Of a DNA stretch of 64,000 bases, positions 45,006 to 54,949 are shown piece by piece. The stretch's first letter is position 1. Each line of letters opens with the position of its first letter. A model generated the notes under the pieces. The model did not search any database. It had not been told where the DNA came from and saw only the letters and a program-made list of their open reading frames with translations. The stretch comes from Paenibacillus lutimineralis (lineage in GTDB: Bacteria > Bacillota > Bacilli > Paenibacillales > Paenibacillaceae), in contig NZ_CP034346.1 of the NCBI RefSeq assembly GCF_003991425.1, forward strand, positions 2,331,501 to 2,395,500. Direction: 5' to 3'. The position numbers and the translations under genes are program-made.

Positions 45006-45900
45006 TACATTGATTGCACATTATATCGAAGAGATTTCCGGACTCGTCACTTCACGTCTACGCACTATCTTCCCTGCAGAGTGGGAGATTCCCGTTAACT
45101 TGCATGAATCGATGCAGTATTCCTTAATGGCGGGAGGCAAACGCCTTCGTCCGCTGCTTGTGATTGCTGCAGCGGAATCACTAGGTGGCAGCCGCGAGGC
45201 TGCTTTGCCTGTGGCCTGTGCTGTGGAAATGGTACATACCTATTCGCTTATCCATGACGACTTGCCGGCGATGGATGATGATGATTTTCGGCGCGGCAAG
45301 CCGACGAATCATAAAGTGTTCGGCGAGGCGATGGCGATTCTCGGTGGAGATGGGCTGCTGACCCATGCTTTCTACAGCGTTGTAGAAGCGCATCGTGAGC
45401 ATGGAGTTCCGGCAGAAGCCGTGCTCTCCATCGTAGAGGAGCTGTCGCAATTCTCAGGTCCGGTCGGTATGGTTGGGGGACAAGCTGCGGATATGGAAGG
45501 TGAACAGGGGATAACCAGCCTGGAACAGCTTCAATATATTCATAAGCATAAAACTGGAGATTTGATCGTATTCTGTCTCAAGGCTGGCGGAAGAATCGCC
45601 GGAGCCTCGGCAGCACAGCTTGAAGCGCTCGAAACCTATGGGCGGAATATAGGGCTCGCTTTTCAAATTCAGGATGACATTCTTGATCTGGTTGGGGATG
45701 AGAGCAAGCTGGGCAAGAAGACTCAGAGCGATGTGAAGCAGCAGAAGGTAACCTATCCTTATTTTATCGGACTGGATGCATCAAGAGCTGAAATGGAGAA
45801 GCTTACTGCAGAAGCCAAGCAGATCGTGTCGACCGGCTTGATCGGCGAACCTGACAGATTACTACAGATTGCTGATTATTTGCTGCGAAGAGATCACTAA
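44998..45900 (+). CDS. ispA: Farnesyl diphosphate synthase (polyprenyl synthetase)
   Basis: An approximately 300-residue isoprenoid chain-elongation enzyme that condenses IPP with DMAPP and GPP to farnesyl diphosphate, supplying undecaprenyl and menaquinone synthesis. The first Asp-rich motif is SLIHDDLPAMDDDDFRRGKPT, the second FQIQDDILDLVGDESKLGKK; GGKRLRPLLVIAA is also typical. The start is uncertain: TTG 44998 (GGAG ten bases upstream) or TTG 45010; longer forms run deep into xseB. dxs lies 92 bases downstream, so two isoprenoid genes are adjacent. Confidence 0.93.
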   Translation: MGNTLIAHYIEEISGLVTSRLRTIFPAEWEIPVNLHESMQYSLMAGGKRLRPLLVIAAAESLGGSREAALPVACAVEMVHTYSLIHDDLPAMDDDDFRRGKPTNHKVFGEAMAILGGDGLLTHAFYSVVEAHREHGVPAEAVLSIVEELSQFSGPVGMVGGQAADMEGEQGITSLEQLQYIHKHKTGDLIVFCLKAGGRIAGASAAQLEALETYGRNIGLAFQIQDDILDLVGDESKLGKKTQSDVKQQKVTYPYFIGLDASRAEMEKLTAEAKQIVSTGLIGEPDRLLQIADYLLRRDH

Positions 45901-45992
45901 TTTGCAGGATAATTACATGAATTCATAGTTCGTATGGTATAATGTAGACTATTATCAACAATGAAATCCAGTTTAGGAAGCGGGGAAAAATA

Positions 45993-47900
45993 ATGCTGCT
46001 TTCGCAAATAAATGATCCGTGCGATCTGAAGAAATTATCTGTCGATCAGCTGCCGATTCTCGCCGAAGAAGTACGGCAATTTCTGATCGAGAAATTGTCG
46101 GTTACCGGCGGGCATTTGGCGCCCAATTTGGGTGTAGTTGAGTTGACGATTGCTCTTCATTATTGCTATAACAGTCCTCAGGATAAATTTTTATTTGACG
46201 TTGGCCATCAGGCGTATGTGCATAAAATATTAACTGGCCGAATGGATCGATTCGATAGCTTGCGCCAGTACAAAGGTTTATGTGGCTTCGTGAAGCGTAA
46301 CGAGAGCGAGCATGACGTATGGGAAGCAGGGCATAGCAGTACTTCACTATCTGCTGCTATGGGCATGGCGTTGGCCAGGGATCTCAAAGGCGAGGACAAT
46401 AAAGTCGTAGCCATTATCGGTGACGGTGCTTTGACCGGTGGAATGGCCTTTGAAGCCTTGAACCATATCGGTCATGAGAAGAAAGACATGATGGTTATTT
46501 TAAATGATAACGAGATGTCGATCGCTCCGAATGTCGGTGCGGTTCATAATTATTTGACGAAAATTCGTTCTGATCGCAATTACTTGCGAGCTAAGGATGA
46601 AGTTGAACAGCTGCTTAAGAAGATTCCTGCTATTGGCGGCAAGTTAGCTAAGACAGTGGAGAGACTTAAGGACAGTCTAAAATATTTGGTTGTATCTGGT
46701 GTTCTTTTCGAGGAGCTCGGATTTAAATACTTAGGACCGGTAGACGGTCATGATGTCGAAGGTTTAATCGAGGCATTTACTCAGGCTAACAATGTGAAAG
46801 GTCCCGTGCTTGTGCATGTCTTAACGACAAAGGGCAAAGGCTATACTCCTGCAGAGGAGGATTCTTATAAATGGCACGGGGTTAGTCAGCCATACAAGAT
46901 CGAATCCGGTCAAGTACTAAAGGCGGTAGGAAATCCAACCTATACCGATGTGTTCGGTCAAACCTTGATTGAACTGGGTGAGCAGGATAAACGTATTGTA
47001 GCCGTCACTCCAGCGATGCCAGGCGGGTCAGGATTAGTTAAGTTTGCTGAGCGGTTCCCGGATCGGATGATCGATGTCGGCATCGCTGAGCAGCATGCGG
47101 CTACAATGTGTGCAGCTCTGGCTATGGAAGGCATGAAGCCGGTATATGCTGTCTATTCGACTTTTATGCAGCGTGCTTATGACCAAATTGTCCACGATAT
47201 TTGCCGCCAGAACGCTAATGTAATGTTCGCGATCGACCGGGCAGGTTTTGTCGGTGCAGATGGTGAGACGCATCAAGGCGTATTCGATATTGCATTTATG
47301 CGACATATACCCAATATGGTATTGATGATGCCAAAGGATGAGAATGAACTGCGTCATATGATGAAGACGGCGCTTGAATATAATAATGGCCCAATCGCTT
47401 ACCGTTATCCGCGAAGCAGTGTACCTGGTGTGCAGCTTGATGAAGTATTGACGCCGATTCCAATCGGCTCATGGGAGACGGTGCGCGAAGGAGATGGTCC
47501 GATCGTAATCGCCGTAGGCCCGATGATTCAGGTCGCGGAGGAGGCGGCGAACACATTGAAGCGTGACGGCATTTATTTGAATATCGTCAACGCGCGCTTT
47601 ATTAAGCCGCTCGATGAGACTATGCTGCTGCAATTGGCGAAGTACAATAGACAGATGATCGTGATGGAGGAAGCCTGCGATGCAGGAAGTCTGGGCGGCG
47701 CTGTACTGGAGTTCTACGCTAAGCAGGGAATCGCCGGATTGGATATTAGCCTCATGGGCATTCCTGACCGCTTCATCGAGCATGGCAGTGTGAAAGATCA
47801 GCTTCAAGAGGTTGATCTGACGGCTGATAAGCTGGTCGAGAAGGTTCGTAGCTATAGAGCCGGACAGAAATTTGCTTTTACCCATAAAGCGAATCAATAG
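45993..47900 (+). CDS. dxs: 1-deoxy-D-xylulose-5-phosphate synthase
   Basis: A 635-residue thiamine-diphosphate enzyme starting the methylerythritol phosphate pathway from pyruvate and glyceraldehyde 3-phosphate. Seen are [35 protein letters not shown], the ThDP/Mg motif [19 protein letters not shown] through [31 protein letters not shown] with the catalytic Glu, and [22 protein letters not shown]. Length is standard. The upstream TATAAT at 45938-45943 may give it its own promoter. tlyA follows after 63 bases. Confidence 0.97.
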   Translation: MLLSQINDPCDLKKLSVDQLPILAEEVRQFLIEKLSVTGGHLAPNLGVVELTIALHYCYNSPQDKFLFDVGHQAYVHKILTGRMDRFDSLRQYKGLCGFVKRNESEHDVWEAGHSSTSLSAAMGMALARDLKGEDNKVVAIIGDGALTGGMAFEALNHIGHEKKDMMVILNDNEMSIAPNVGAVHNYLTKIRSDRNYLRAKDEVEQLLKKIPAIGGKLAKTVERLKDSLKYLVVSGVLFEELGFKYLGPVDGHDVEGLIEAFTQANNVKGPVLVHVLTTKGKGYTPAEEDSYKWHGVSQPYKIESGQVLKAVGNPTYTDVFGQTLIELGEQDKRIVAVTPAMPGGSGLVKFAERFPDRMIDVGIAEQHAATMCAALAMEGMKPVYAVYSTFMQRAYDQIVHDICRQNANVMFAIDRAGFVGADGETHQGVFDIAFMRHIPNMVLMMPKDENELRHMMKTALEYNNGPIAYRYPRSSVPGVQLDEVLTPIPIGSWETVREGDGPIVIAVGPMIQVAEEAANTLKRDGIYLNIVNARFIKPLDETMLLQLAKYNRQMIVMEEACDAGSLGGAVLEFYAKQGIAGLDISLMGIPDRFIEHGSVKDQLQEVDLTADKLVEKVRSYRAGQKFAFTHKANQ

Positions 47901-47963
47901 CTGACAGAGCTTTTTCGATTTATAAACTTCGCGTGAGATGATTTTATCAGTCAGGAGAATTAC

Positions 47964-48806
47964 ATGTCAGTATCCAAAGAAAGATTAGATGTCCTGCTTG
48001 TGGAGCAGGGGTATTTTGACAGTAGGGAAAAAGCAAAAGCGGCCATTATGGCCGGGTTAGTATATAGCGGAACAGAGCGGCTAGAGAAGGCGGGAACGAA
48101 GATTCCACGAGATACTGCGTTATCTGTAAAGGGAGCAGTTCACCCTTACGTTGGTCGTGGTGGGTTGAAGCTGGAGAAGGCGCTGAAATGGTTCCAGATT
48201 GATATGAGCGAGCGAGTCATGCTCGATATCGGGTCTTCGACAGGCGGGTTTACGGACTGCGCATTACAGCACGGAGCCAGCTATGTCTATGCCATCGATG
48301 TCGGCTACAATCAGCTCGATTGGTCGCTGCGTAATGATGAGAGGGTGAATGTGAAGGAGCGTACCAACTTCAGGTATATGACACCTGAGGATTTGGATGG
48401 TCCAAGCCCGAACTTTGCCAGCATCGATGTCTCTTTTATTTCGCTCAAAATGATTCTTCCGCCGCTTCTTGAACTGCTGCAGCGTCCTGCTGATGTCGTC
48501 GCACTGATTAAGCCACAGTTCGAAGCTGGTCGTGAGAAGGTGGGCAAGTCCGGTGTCGTTCGAGACCCGAAGGTCCATATCGAGGTGTTGGAGCAGGTAA
48601 TTGAAGAGGCCCTAGGCCTTGGATATGTGCTTGAGGGGCTGACTTACTCGCCGATCACTGGCGGGGAGGGGAATGTTGAATTTTTGGCGCATCTGTGCCT
48701 GACCGAAGATTCAGCCCAAGAGGCTGATCCTGAAGCGATCTCCAAGCTTGCCCGTCAGGTTGTAGAGGAAGCTGGAGCAGTGTTCAGTGTGAACCCGTCG
48801 AAATGA
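47964..48806 (+). CDS. tlyA: TlyA-family rRNA methyltransferase (YqxC)
   Basis: A 280-residue protein with an N-terminal S4 RNA-binding domain (RLDVLLVEQGYFDSREKAKAAIMAGLVY) and an FtsJ/RrmJ-like methyltransferase domain (VMLDIGSSTGGFTDCALQHGASYVYAIDVGYNQL, DVSFISLKMILPPLLELL, ALIKPQFEAGREKVGKSGVVRDP). Family members 2'-O-methylate rRNA; the older name haemolysin is misleading. RBS TCAGGAGA precedes ATG 47964. The stop codon lies in the loop-proximal part of the terminator stem that follows. Confidence 0.92.
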   Translation: MSVSKERLDVLLVEQGYFDSREKAKAAIMAGLVYSGTERLEKAGTKIPRDTALSVKGAVHPYVGRGGLKLEKALKWFQIDMSERVMLDIGSSTGGFTDCALQHGASYVYAIDVGYNQLDWSLRNDERVNVKERTNFRYMTPEDLDGPSPNFASIDVSFISLKMILPPLLELLQRPADVVALIKPQFEAGREKVGKSGVVRDPKVHIEVLEQVIEEALGLGYVLEGLTYSPITGGEGNVEFLAHLCLTEDSAQEADPEAISKLARQVVEEAGAVFSVNPSK

Positions 48807-48823
48807 CGGGTTTTAATTTTTTG
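48792..48823 (+). terminator. Terminator overlapping the tlyA stop codon
   Basis: AACCCGTC (48792-48799) pairs with GACGGGTT (48805-48812), followed by TTAATTTTTT; the TGA stop (48804-48806) is inside the stem, so the last codons of tlyA form the 5' arm. Confidence 0.8.
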
Positions 48824-48949
48824 GTGGATTAGCAAATGATAATATTGAAAATAGAACAGATGTTCCCTATAATAGGAGGTGAATAAAATGTTGCCTTCAT
48901 GACAGGAGCTGGCCTTCATTCGTCGAATTAATCTCTGAGGTGATTTCGG

Positions 48950-49435
48950 ATGGGAGATTACTCTGACGGTTTATTGATGCTACTGATTACGGGAATTATT
49001 CTGTTCTTGATTTACCGGACTTTTCGTTCCTGGGTACGTAAGCCCTTTACACTAAGATCCGGCATCGGATTTGAGATGAACGAAGAGATTCTGGAGCATC
49101 CGGCGGTTAATATGCTGGAACAGGCAGGCTATGAGGTCCTCAGCGACAAGCTGAAGATCCCATTATCCTTCAAGGTGGATGGTCAAGTTTTTCACAGCCG
49201 TCTGTTTATCGACTATATTGTCGTCAAGAATAGGGAATTCTATATCGTTAGAACATCCCGGGAGCGCTTGCCCATCGAGTGGACAGGCAGCGGTATGCGT
49301 AAGGATTTTCTAAGCTTTCTGCTGCTGTACCCGGATTGTGCCGGCGTATTGTATATTGATCTAGAGCAGGAGACCATCCGGGAGATCGTCTTAACAGCAG
49401 GAGAATCCGAAGAGGATGAAATAGCCAATGAATGA
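48950..49435 (+). CDS. Membrane-anchored protein of unknown function between tlyA and ahrC
   Basis: A 161-residue protein with one N-terminal transmembrane segment (about 8-24, [18 protein letters not shown]) and a cytoplasmic alpha/beta domain. [20 protein letters not shown], followed by [21 protein letters not shown], superficially recalls the strand-turn-strand core of restriction-endonuclease-like folds, but the Glu and Lys expected of an active nuclease are replaced by Ile/Val and Arg. I do not recognise the family. RBS GAGGTGATTTCGG precedes ATG 48950; its stop overlaps in-frame ATGs upstream of ahrC, so it is in the ahrC-recN operon. Confidence 0.65.
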   Translation: MGDYSDGLLMLLITGIILFLIYRTFRSWVRKPFTLRSGIGFEMNEEILEHPAVNMLEQAGYEVLSDKLKIPLSFKVDGQVFHSRLFIDYIVVKNREFYIVRTSRERLPIEWTGSGMRKDFLSFLLLYPDCAGVLYIDLEQETIREIVLTAGESEEDEIANE

Positions 49436-49449
49436 ATATGGAGGATGTT

Positions 49450-49899
49450 ATGAAAGGTCAACGACATATTAAAATAAGAGAAATTATTTCCAATCGGGAA
49501 GTTGAAACACAGGATGAGTTGGTCGAAGCGCTTAGGGAATCCGGCTTTCAGGTTACCCAGGCAACAGTATCCCGTGATATCAAAGAATTGATGCTGATCA
49601 AGGTTCCTACGGATGATGGACGGTATAAATATTCGTTGCCGACCGCCCAGCGTTATAATCCGATCCAGAAGCTTCAGCGTGCGCTGGTCGATAGCTTTGT
49701 AAGCATTGATCATACAGGCAATCTGGTGGTCATCAAATGCTTGCCGGGTACGGCTAATTCTGTTGCTGTTCTGCTCGATAATATGGAATGGCCCGATCTT
49801 CTTGGAACGATCTGCGGAGACGATACAATTCTGATGATCTGCCGAGATGAAGCTTACAGCCATTTTGTCATCGACCAAATTATGGGTTTCATTTCCTGA
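49450..49899 (+). CDS. ahrC: Arginine repressor ArgR/AhrC
   Basis: A 149-residue hexameric regulator that, with arginine, represses arginine synthesis and activates catabolism. The N-terminal winged helix includes [43 protein letters not shown], and the C-terminal oligomerisation and arginine-binding domain includes [38 protein letters not shown] 49450 follows GGAGGATGTT; earlier ATGs (49432, 49438) overlap the upstream gene and lack a site. recN follows after 40 bases, as in Bacillus. Confidence 0.95.
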   Translation: MKGQRHIKIREIISNREVETQDELVEALRESGFQVTQATVSRDIKELMLIKVPTDDGRYKYSLPTAQRYNPIQKLQRALVDSFVSIDHTGNLVVIKCLPGTANSVAVLLDNMEWPDLLGTICGDDTILMICRDEAYSHFVIDQIMGFIS

Positions 49900-49939
49900 T
49901 TCGTGATATTGCCTTAATTGGGAAAGGGGTTGTCGTGCA

Positions 49940-51664
49940 TTGTTAGTCCATTTATCGATCCGGAACTTGGCGGTTGTGGAGGCAGTAGACGTCAAGTTTC
50001 ATTACGGATTTCATGTTCTTACCGGTGAGACGGGTGCGGGTAAATCGATTATTATCGATGCCCTTGGTCTTATAGCTGGAGGTCGCGGCTCTGCGGATTT
50101 GATTCGCTATGGCTGTGAGCGGGCGGAGATGGAGGCTTCCTTTGATCTGCCGCTAGCGCATTCGGTATGGACCACACTTGCGGATTTCGGCATTAGTGCA
50201 AGTTCCGAGGAGCTGTTGATCATTCGTCGTGAGATCAGCTCTCAGGGCAAGAGTACTGCACGTATTAATGGTCAACTTGTCAATTTGTCCATGCTGCGCG
50301 AAGTCGGTGAGCAATTAATCAATTTACATGGACAGCATGAGCATGGAACATTGCTTCGGCCTGAGCTACATCTCGGATTGTTGGACGCTTACGGTGCTGA
50401 GACAATCCGTCCCGTTAAGGCGAAATACCAGGATACATATTCTGCCTACGCTAAGGTGGATAAGGAATATAATGATCTTCGCAATACCAGTCAGCAAGCG
50501 CTCCAGATGCTCGATTTGTACCGTTTTCAAATTGAAGAGATCGCTGCTGCTGAATTAAAAGCTGGTGAAGATGAATTATTACTGGAGGAAAAGAACAAGC
50601 TATCCCATAGTGAGAAAATGATGGACTCCGTATCTCTGGCTTATGATCTGCTCTATGGATCACAAGGATTGGAAGCTGTTGCGAAGGCGCTAGCAAAACT
50701 GAATGACGTTGCTGGCTTCGATCAACGCGGAATCGGCCCTATGCTGGAGCAGTTGCAAAGTGCTTACTATCAGCTTGAAGATGCGTCCTATAGTCTGCGT
50801 AATTACAGGGATAATATTGAATTTAATCCGGAGCGTCTGGAGGAAGTGGAAGATCGGCTTGATCTGCTGTCTTCCCTAAAGCGCAAGTACGGTGACAATG
50901 CTGAGGATATTCTGGCTTATTATAATAAAATTCTCCGAGAAACTGAGACGTTGGAGAATAAGGACGAATTGCTCGATAAGCTCGAGGCCAAGCGTGAAGA
51001 GCTACTGGAGCAGTTGCTTGAAGAGGCCGAGCAGCTGAGTAGCGTACGCCGCCAAAAGGCGGAAGAGCTTGCTGCTCAGATCGAAATTGAGCTTAAGGAA
51101 TTGCAGATGGAGCGGACTTCATTTAAGGTGAAGCTGGATTGGAACGAGGATCCTCATGGCGTGGATTGGATGGGCAGGAAGATCCGTCCTGGTCGTCATG
51201 GTATCGATGTTGCCGAGTTTCTCATATCGCCGAACCCAGGCGAACCGTTGCGGCCTTTGAGTAAGATCGCTTCCGGTGGGGAATTATCACGGATTATGCT
51301 TGCAATGAAGAGCATCTTCGCTCGTCATGACAATGTTCCGGTACTTATATTTGATGAAGTGGATACAGGGGTTAGCGGACGAGCCGCTCAATCAATCGCC
51401 GAGAAGCTGTTCCGTTTATCGAGAACATGCCAGGTCTTCTCCATTACCCACTTGCCACAGGTGGCGTGTATGGCAGATCAGCAATATTTAATCGAGAAGA
51501 TCGTAACAGATGGGCGGACTATGACTCAGATTGAGGAGCTCAGCGAAGAAGGGCGTGTGAATGAATTGGCACGTATGCTTGGGGGCGTCGAGATTACTGA
51601 GAAGACGCAGCATCATGCTCAGGAAATGCTGAAGCTGGCTGCGGCTCAAAAGGATTCAATTTGA
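49940..51664 (+). CDS. recN: DNA repair protein RecN
   Basis: A 574-residue SMC-like ATPase that gathers at DNA double-strand breaks. The Walker A GETGAGKSIIIDALGLIAGG is near the N-terminus, the signature LSKIASGGELSRIMLAMKS and Walker B VLIFDEVDTGVSGRAAQSIAEKL near the C-terminus, with a long coiled coil between. The family QLINLHGQHEHGTLL block is present. It starts at TTG 49940 after GGAAAGGGG, giving LLVHLSIRNLAVVEAV. spoIVB follows 113 bases later; no terminator was seen between them. Confidence 0.96.
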   Translation: MLVHLSIRNLAVVEAVDVKFHYGFHVLTGETGAGKSIIIDALGLIAGGRGSADLIRYGCERAEMEASFDLPLAHSVWTTLADFGISASSEELLIIRREISSQGKSTARINGQLVNLSMLREVGEQLINLHGQHEHGTLLRPELHLGLLDAYGAETIRPVKAKYQDTYSAYAKVDKEYNDLRNTSQQALQMLDLYRFQIEEIAAAELKAGEDELLLEEKNKLSHSEKMMDSVSLAYDLLYGSQGLEAVAKALAKLNDVAGFDQRGIGPMLEQLQSAYYQLEDASYSLRNYRDNIEFNPERLEEVEDRLDLLSSLKRKYGDNAEDILAYYNKILRETETLENKDELLDKLEAKREELLEQLLEEAEQLSSVRRQKAEELAAQIEIELKELQMERTSFKVKLDWNEDPHGVDWMGRKIRPGRHGIDVAEFLISPNPGEPLRPLSKIASGGELSRIMLAMKSIFARHDNVPVLIFDEVDTGVSGRAAQSIAEKLFRLSRTCQVFSITHLPQVACMADQQYLIEKIVTDGRTMTQIEELSEEGRVNELARMLGGVEITEKTQHHAQEMLKLAAAQKDSI

Positions 51665-51777
51665 GGCCGGAACAATGATTGACAGTAATAAAAGACCTGC
51701 CCCAGGGTATCTTATAGGTACGCAATTGGCGACCACCTTTTCGTCAAGCGAAGAAGCTAAAGGGAGTGTGACAGCCA

Positions 51778-53106
51778 TTGAACCCGAACCTAACCAAGAG
51801 ATTACTCGGCCTTTTATTTGCTTTTTTCTTATGTTTTCTCGGTTCAACCGCGGTGAATGGACAATCCTTCAGTTTGCCAGATGAGCTGCGGTTGTTCCAG
51901 GGGCAGGGCACACAGCTACACTTAGCTTTGCCCGTACAGGCATCTGTTAGTGTTGATCGACCCGATGTACTTACGTTGAATGGGAAGGCAGTTCCAACCA
52001 TGACAGTCTCCCTAGGCGAACCGCTCAAGCTGGATACTGTGGGTAGTGGTGAAGCGAATATCCGCATGAAATTATTCGGACAAATTCCTCTCAAGACCGT
52101 GAAAGTCAATGTTATTCCTGACTTAAAGGTCATCCCCGGAGGGCAGACGATCGGAGTCAAAGTAAAATCCGCAGGCATCCTCGTTGTAGGTCATCATCAG
52201 GTGGCGACCAACAATGACAAGTTATCCCCTGGAGAAGTGGCTGGACTGAAGACAGGAGATTTAATCACCCATTTGAATGGCGTCGAATTAAAGGATGTCA
52301 AAGATGTTGCTATTATTGCAGATCAAGCGGGCAAGAAAAACCAACCGATCAAAGTTACTTACAAGCGTGGCGGAAGAACTTATACGACATTGCTTACTCC
52401 CGCTTTTGACAATCAGGATCGTTCCTGGAGAATTGGTCTATATATCCGCGATTCAGCTGCAGGTGTTGGAACATTAACCTTCTATGCGCCTAAACAAGGG
52501 GTATATGGAGCTTTGGGACATGTCATTACGGATATGAACACCCAGACACCGATCGTCGTAGGCAGTGGGCAAATTTTGCAATCGAGCGTAACATCGATTT
52601 CCAAGAGCGAGAGTGGGGAGCCAGGCGAGAAGAGAGCTCATTTTATCAAAGAAGGAAGAACTCTCGGAACAATCGAACGGAATACTCCATTCGGCATATT
52701 CGGTAAAATGGCCGAGAATCCTGAACATAGTGTCTATAAAGACGGAATCCCTGTAGCCTTTGCTGAAGAGGTAAAAGAAGGACCAGCAGAAATTTTAACC
52801 GTTGTGGAAGGCCAAAAGGTGGAGAGATTTAAAGTCGAAATCATTCATGTATCCCGGCAGAATGCTCCGGAGACCAAGGGATTGGTTCTGCGTATTACGG
52901 ATTCGCGCCTGATTGAGAAGACCGGAGGAATTGTACAAGGAATGAGCGGCAGCCCCATTATCCAGAATAATAAGCTAATCGGTGCAGTGACTCATGTTTT
53001 TGTGAACGATCCTCGTTCGGGTTATGGCTGCTTTATCGAGTGGATGCTGCAGGATGCAGGAGTTCTTAAGCATAAACAGACTTACCAGGATCTTAAGGCT
53101 AGTTAA
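51778..53106 (+). CDS. spoIVB: SpoIVB serine peptidase (S55)
   Basis: A 442-residue forespore-secreted serine protease that triggers pro-sigma-K processing by cleaving SpoIVFA. An N-terminal hydrophobic segment (LLGLLFAFFLCFLGSTAVNG) is followed by a PDZ domain (AGLKTGDLITHLNGVELKDVKD) and the S55 domain with YGALGHVITDMNT (catalytic His) and GIVQGMSGSPIIQNNKLIGAVTH (catalytic Ser). The start is TTG 51778, with AAGGGAG about 11 bases upstream; the frame is closed by a stop at 51769. It lies directly before spo0A, the classic order. Confidence 0.94.
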   Translation: MNPNLTKRLLGLLFAFFLCFLGSTAVNGQSFSLPDELRLFQGQGTQLHLALPVQASVSVDRPDVLTLNGKAVPTMTVSLGEPLKLDTVGSGEANIRMKLFGQIPLKTVKVNVIPDLKVIPGGQTIGVKVKSAGILVVGHHQVATNNDKLSPGEVAGLKTGDLITHLNGVELKDVKDVAIIADQAGKKNQPIKVTYKRGGRTYTTLLTPAFDNQDRSWRIGLYIRDSAAGVGTLTFYAPKQGVYGALGHVITDMNTQTPIVVGSGQILQSSVTSISKSESGEPGEKRAHFIKEGRTLGTIERNTPFGIFGKMAENPEHSVYKDGIPVAFAEEVKEGPAEILTVVEGQKVERFKVEIIHVSRQNAPETKGLVLRITDSRLIEKTGGIVQGMSGSPIIQNNKLIGAVTHVFVNDPRSGYGCFIEWMLQDAGVLKHKQTYQDLKAS

Positions 53107-53214
53107 GCCTTAGGATCTTTTGTTTAGGGGGAAGTAGGTTGAATGTACCGGGATAATAAAGCTCTAGGATGGTGAATATTTTGTCGCTAGCGAGAGGTGT
53201 TTTGTGCTAAGCTT

Positions 53215-53334
53215 TGTCGAAATTAATAAAAATGTATCGCAATCTGTAAATAAATAATATATTATATCTTAAACGAATAAAAAATTAAAGAAAAAAATTT
53301 TTCGACAGAAGGAATTTACTTTCGCATGTCGAAT
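53215..53334 (+). promoter_or_regulatory. spo0A control region: three 0A boxes and a sigma-H-type promoter
   Basis: TGTCGAA 0A-box cores lie at 53215-53221, 53301-53307 (inverted, TTCGACA) and 53327-53333. A sigma-H-type promoter is formed by GAAGGAATT (53308-53316), 11 bp, and GTCGAAT (53328-53334), fitting RnAGGAwWW-N11/12-RnnGAAT (from memory). One 0A box flanks the -35 and one overlaps the -10, consistent with autoregulation by Spo0A~P. The rest of the 290-bp gap is AT-rich. Confidence 0.82.
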
Positions 53335-53396
53335 CCTTAATCTGGAAGAGAAAGTAATTTAATAATTTATTCAAGTACTTAAGGAGGACGTCGTCA

Positions 53397-54203
53397 GTGC
53401 AGAAAATTGAAGTGTTGTTGGCGGATGATAATCGGGAATTTACGAATTTGCTCGCAGAGTATATCTCGGAGCAGGACGATATGATCGTCTCGGGAATTGC
53501 TTATAATGGCGAAGAAGTGCTGGAGATGATCGACAACGCTTCTAAAATTCCGGACGTGTTAATTCTGGATATTATTATGCCGCATCTGGATGGTCTGGGC
53601 GTATTGGAACGGTTACGCGAAATGAATTTGACTCCGCAGCCCAAAATTATTATGTTGACCGCTTTTGGTCAGGAGAACATTACGCAGCGTGCTGTACAGC
53701 TTGGAGCATCGTACTATATCCTTAAGCCCTTCGATATGGAGGTTCTCGTCAATCGGATTCGTCAATTGGTGGGCGTATCGACGGTAACAACGGGGACTAC
53801 GCCATCCTCATCCTTCAGCAAATCGAATGTTGTTCCAATTGGCAAAGGCAAAAACTTGGACGCGAATATAACAACTATCATACATGAAATCGGGGTACCC
53901 GCGCATATTAAAGGTTATCAGTATCTGCGCGAGGCAATTACAATGGTCTACAATAACATTGAAATCTTGGGGGCAATTACGAAGACGCTGTATCCAGCTA
54001 TCGCTGAGAAATTCAAGACGACGCCTTCTCGTGTTGAACGTGCCATTCGTCATGCGATCGAAGTCGCTTGGACGCGCGGCAACCTTGACTCGATTAGCCA
54101 CTTATTTGGCTATACCGTCAACATCAGCAAATCGAAACCAACTAACTCGGAGTTCATCGCGATGGTAGCAGATAAGCTGCGGATTGAGCATAAAGTTTCA
54201 TGA
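53397..54203 (+). CDS. spo0A: Sporulation master regulator Spo0A
   Basis: A 268-residue response regulator controlling entry into sporulation. The receiver domain shows LLADDNREF and [20 protein letters not shown] with the phospho-acceptor Asp58, plus [12 protein letters not shown]. After a Ser/Thr-rich hinge, the C-terminal DNA-binding domain reads [40 protein letters not shown] and [21 protein letters not shown]. The start is GTG 53397 with AAGGAGGACG upstream. A sigma-H-like promoter and 0A boxes precede it; terminator at 54321-54374. Confidence 0.98.
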   Translation: MQKIEVLLADDNREFTNLLAEYISEQDDMIVSGIAYNGEEVLEMIDNASKIPDVLILDIIMPHLDGLGVLERLREMNLTPQPKIIMLTAFGQENITQRAVQLGASYYILKPFDMEVLVNRIRQLVGVSTVTTGTTPSSSFSKSNVVPIGKGKNLDANITTIIHEIGVPAHIKGYQYLREAITMVYNNIEILGAITKTLYPAIAEKFKTTPSRVERAIRHAIEVAWTRGNLDSISHLFGYTVNISKSKPTNSEFIAMVADKLRIEHKVS

Positions 54204-54320
54204 AAGAGTAAAGAATAGGATTACTATAAAGAATTTTTTGATTATGGAAACAGAAATCAGTCGGTTCATTTTTTAATCAGATAAAGCTGTTTCATTAACT
54301 ATTAAGCAGACACCTACAAA

Positions 54321-54374
54321 TACCGCTTATTTATCAGTTCCTTCGGAAACCGATAAAGAGCGGTGTTTTTTTGT
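54321..54374 (+). terminator. Rho-independent terminator after spo0A
   Basis: ACCGCT..TTATC..GTT pairs with AAAC..GATAA..AGCGGT around CCTTCGG, followed by GTTTTTTTG. Confidence 0.82.
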
Positions 54375-54415
54375 GACGAATTCGATTAAAGCAAATATGC
54401 GAATATTGATCTATC

Positions 54416-54444
54416 TTGCCAATCCAACCCTACCGTTCTATACT
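54416..54444 (+). promoter_or_regulatory. Candidate sigma-A promoter of the MazG-like gene
   Basis: TTGCCA (54416-54421), a 17-bp spacer and TATACT (54439-54444), about 55 bases upstream of the start codon. Confidence 0.55.
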
Positions 54445-54498
54445 GTGTCATGTACTTATAAATCGCATTGTTTTTAATACAAAGGTAGGGATTTGGAT

Positions 54499-54789
54499 AT
54501 GAATACAGCGCAGTTTCAGCAGTATGTCAGAGAGTTTAGTAAGGAGAAAGGCTTTGAGACGAGCAGTATTGAACAGCGGATGCTCTATTTGATGACCGAA
54601 GTAGGGGAGCTGTCCAAAGAAGTGCTCGAGGTATCCTTCGATCCTGCAACAGAGAAGAAAGAGAACCTTGGCTTTGAGATGTATGATGTCGTCTGGAATA
54701 TATTCGACTTGGCTAACAAGCTTGGGATCGATCTGGATCAAGCCTTCAAGAAGAAGATGGAGATTAACGAGAAGAGGACTTGGGAGTAG
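54499..54789 (+). CDS. MazG-like nucleotide pyrophosphohydrolase
   Basis: A 96-residue all-alpha NTP-PPase superfamily protein. The metal-binding helices show LMTEVGELSKEVLEV (ExxE type) and NLGFEMYDVVWNIFDLANKLGIDLDQAF (ExxxD type), followed by KKKMEINEKRTWE, the common single-domain MazG-like form. Such enzymes hydrolyse nucleoside triphosphates, often housecleaning non-canonical ones; the substrate here is unknown. ATG 54499 has GGTAGGGA at a suitable distance. It has its own promoter candidate and a terminator at 54837-54875. Confidence 0.87.
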   Translation: MNTAQFQQYVREFSKEKGFETSSIEQRMLYLMTEVGELSKEVLEVSFDPATEKKENLGFEMYDVVWNIFDLANKLGIDLDQAFKKKMEINEKRTWE

Positions 54790-54836
54790 CTGCCACTAAC
54801 CAGATGATCAATCGATATCTGTGTCCGAAATACATA

Positions 54837-54875
54837 ACGTCAAGAGACCGGAAATGAAACTTGGCGTTTTTTTAT
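54837..54875 (+). terminator. Rho-independent terminator after the MazG-like gene
   Basis: AACGTCAAG (54837-54845) pairs with CTTGGCGTT (54860-54868), followed by TTTTTATTTT. Confidence 0.85.
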
Positions 54876-54949
54876 TTTCATGAGATTCGGTGACTTGCTT
54901 AAGATCTGCATGTTATGATAAATGGAAATATTACACAGGGGAGATGCTG

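Noticed and set aside
51675..51884. Possible small gene between recN and spoIVB.
   Set aside because: Two thirds overlap spoIVB in another frame and there is no ribosome-binding site.
54428..54490. CCCTACC and GGTAGGG could sequester the ribosome-binding site of the MazG-like gene.
   Set aside because: CCCTACC lies in the spacer of the likely promoter, so it would not be in the mRNA.
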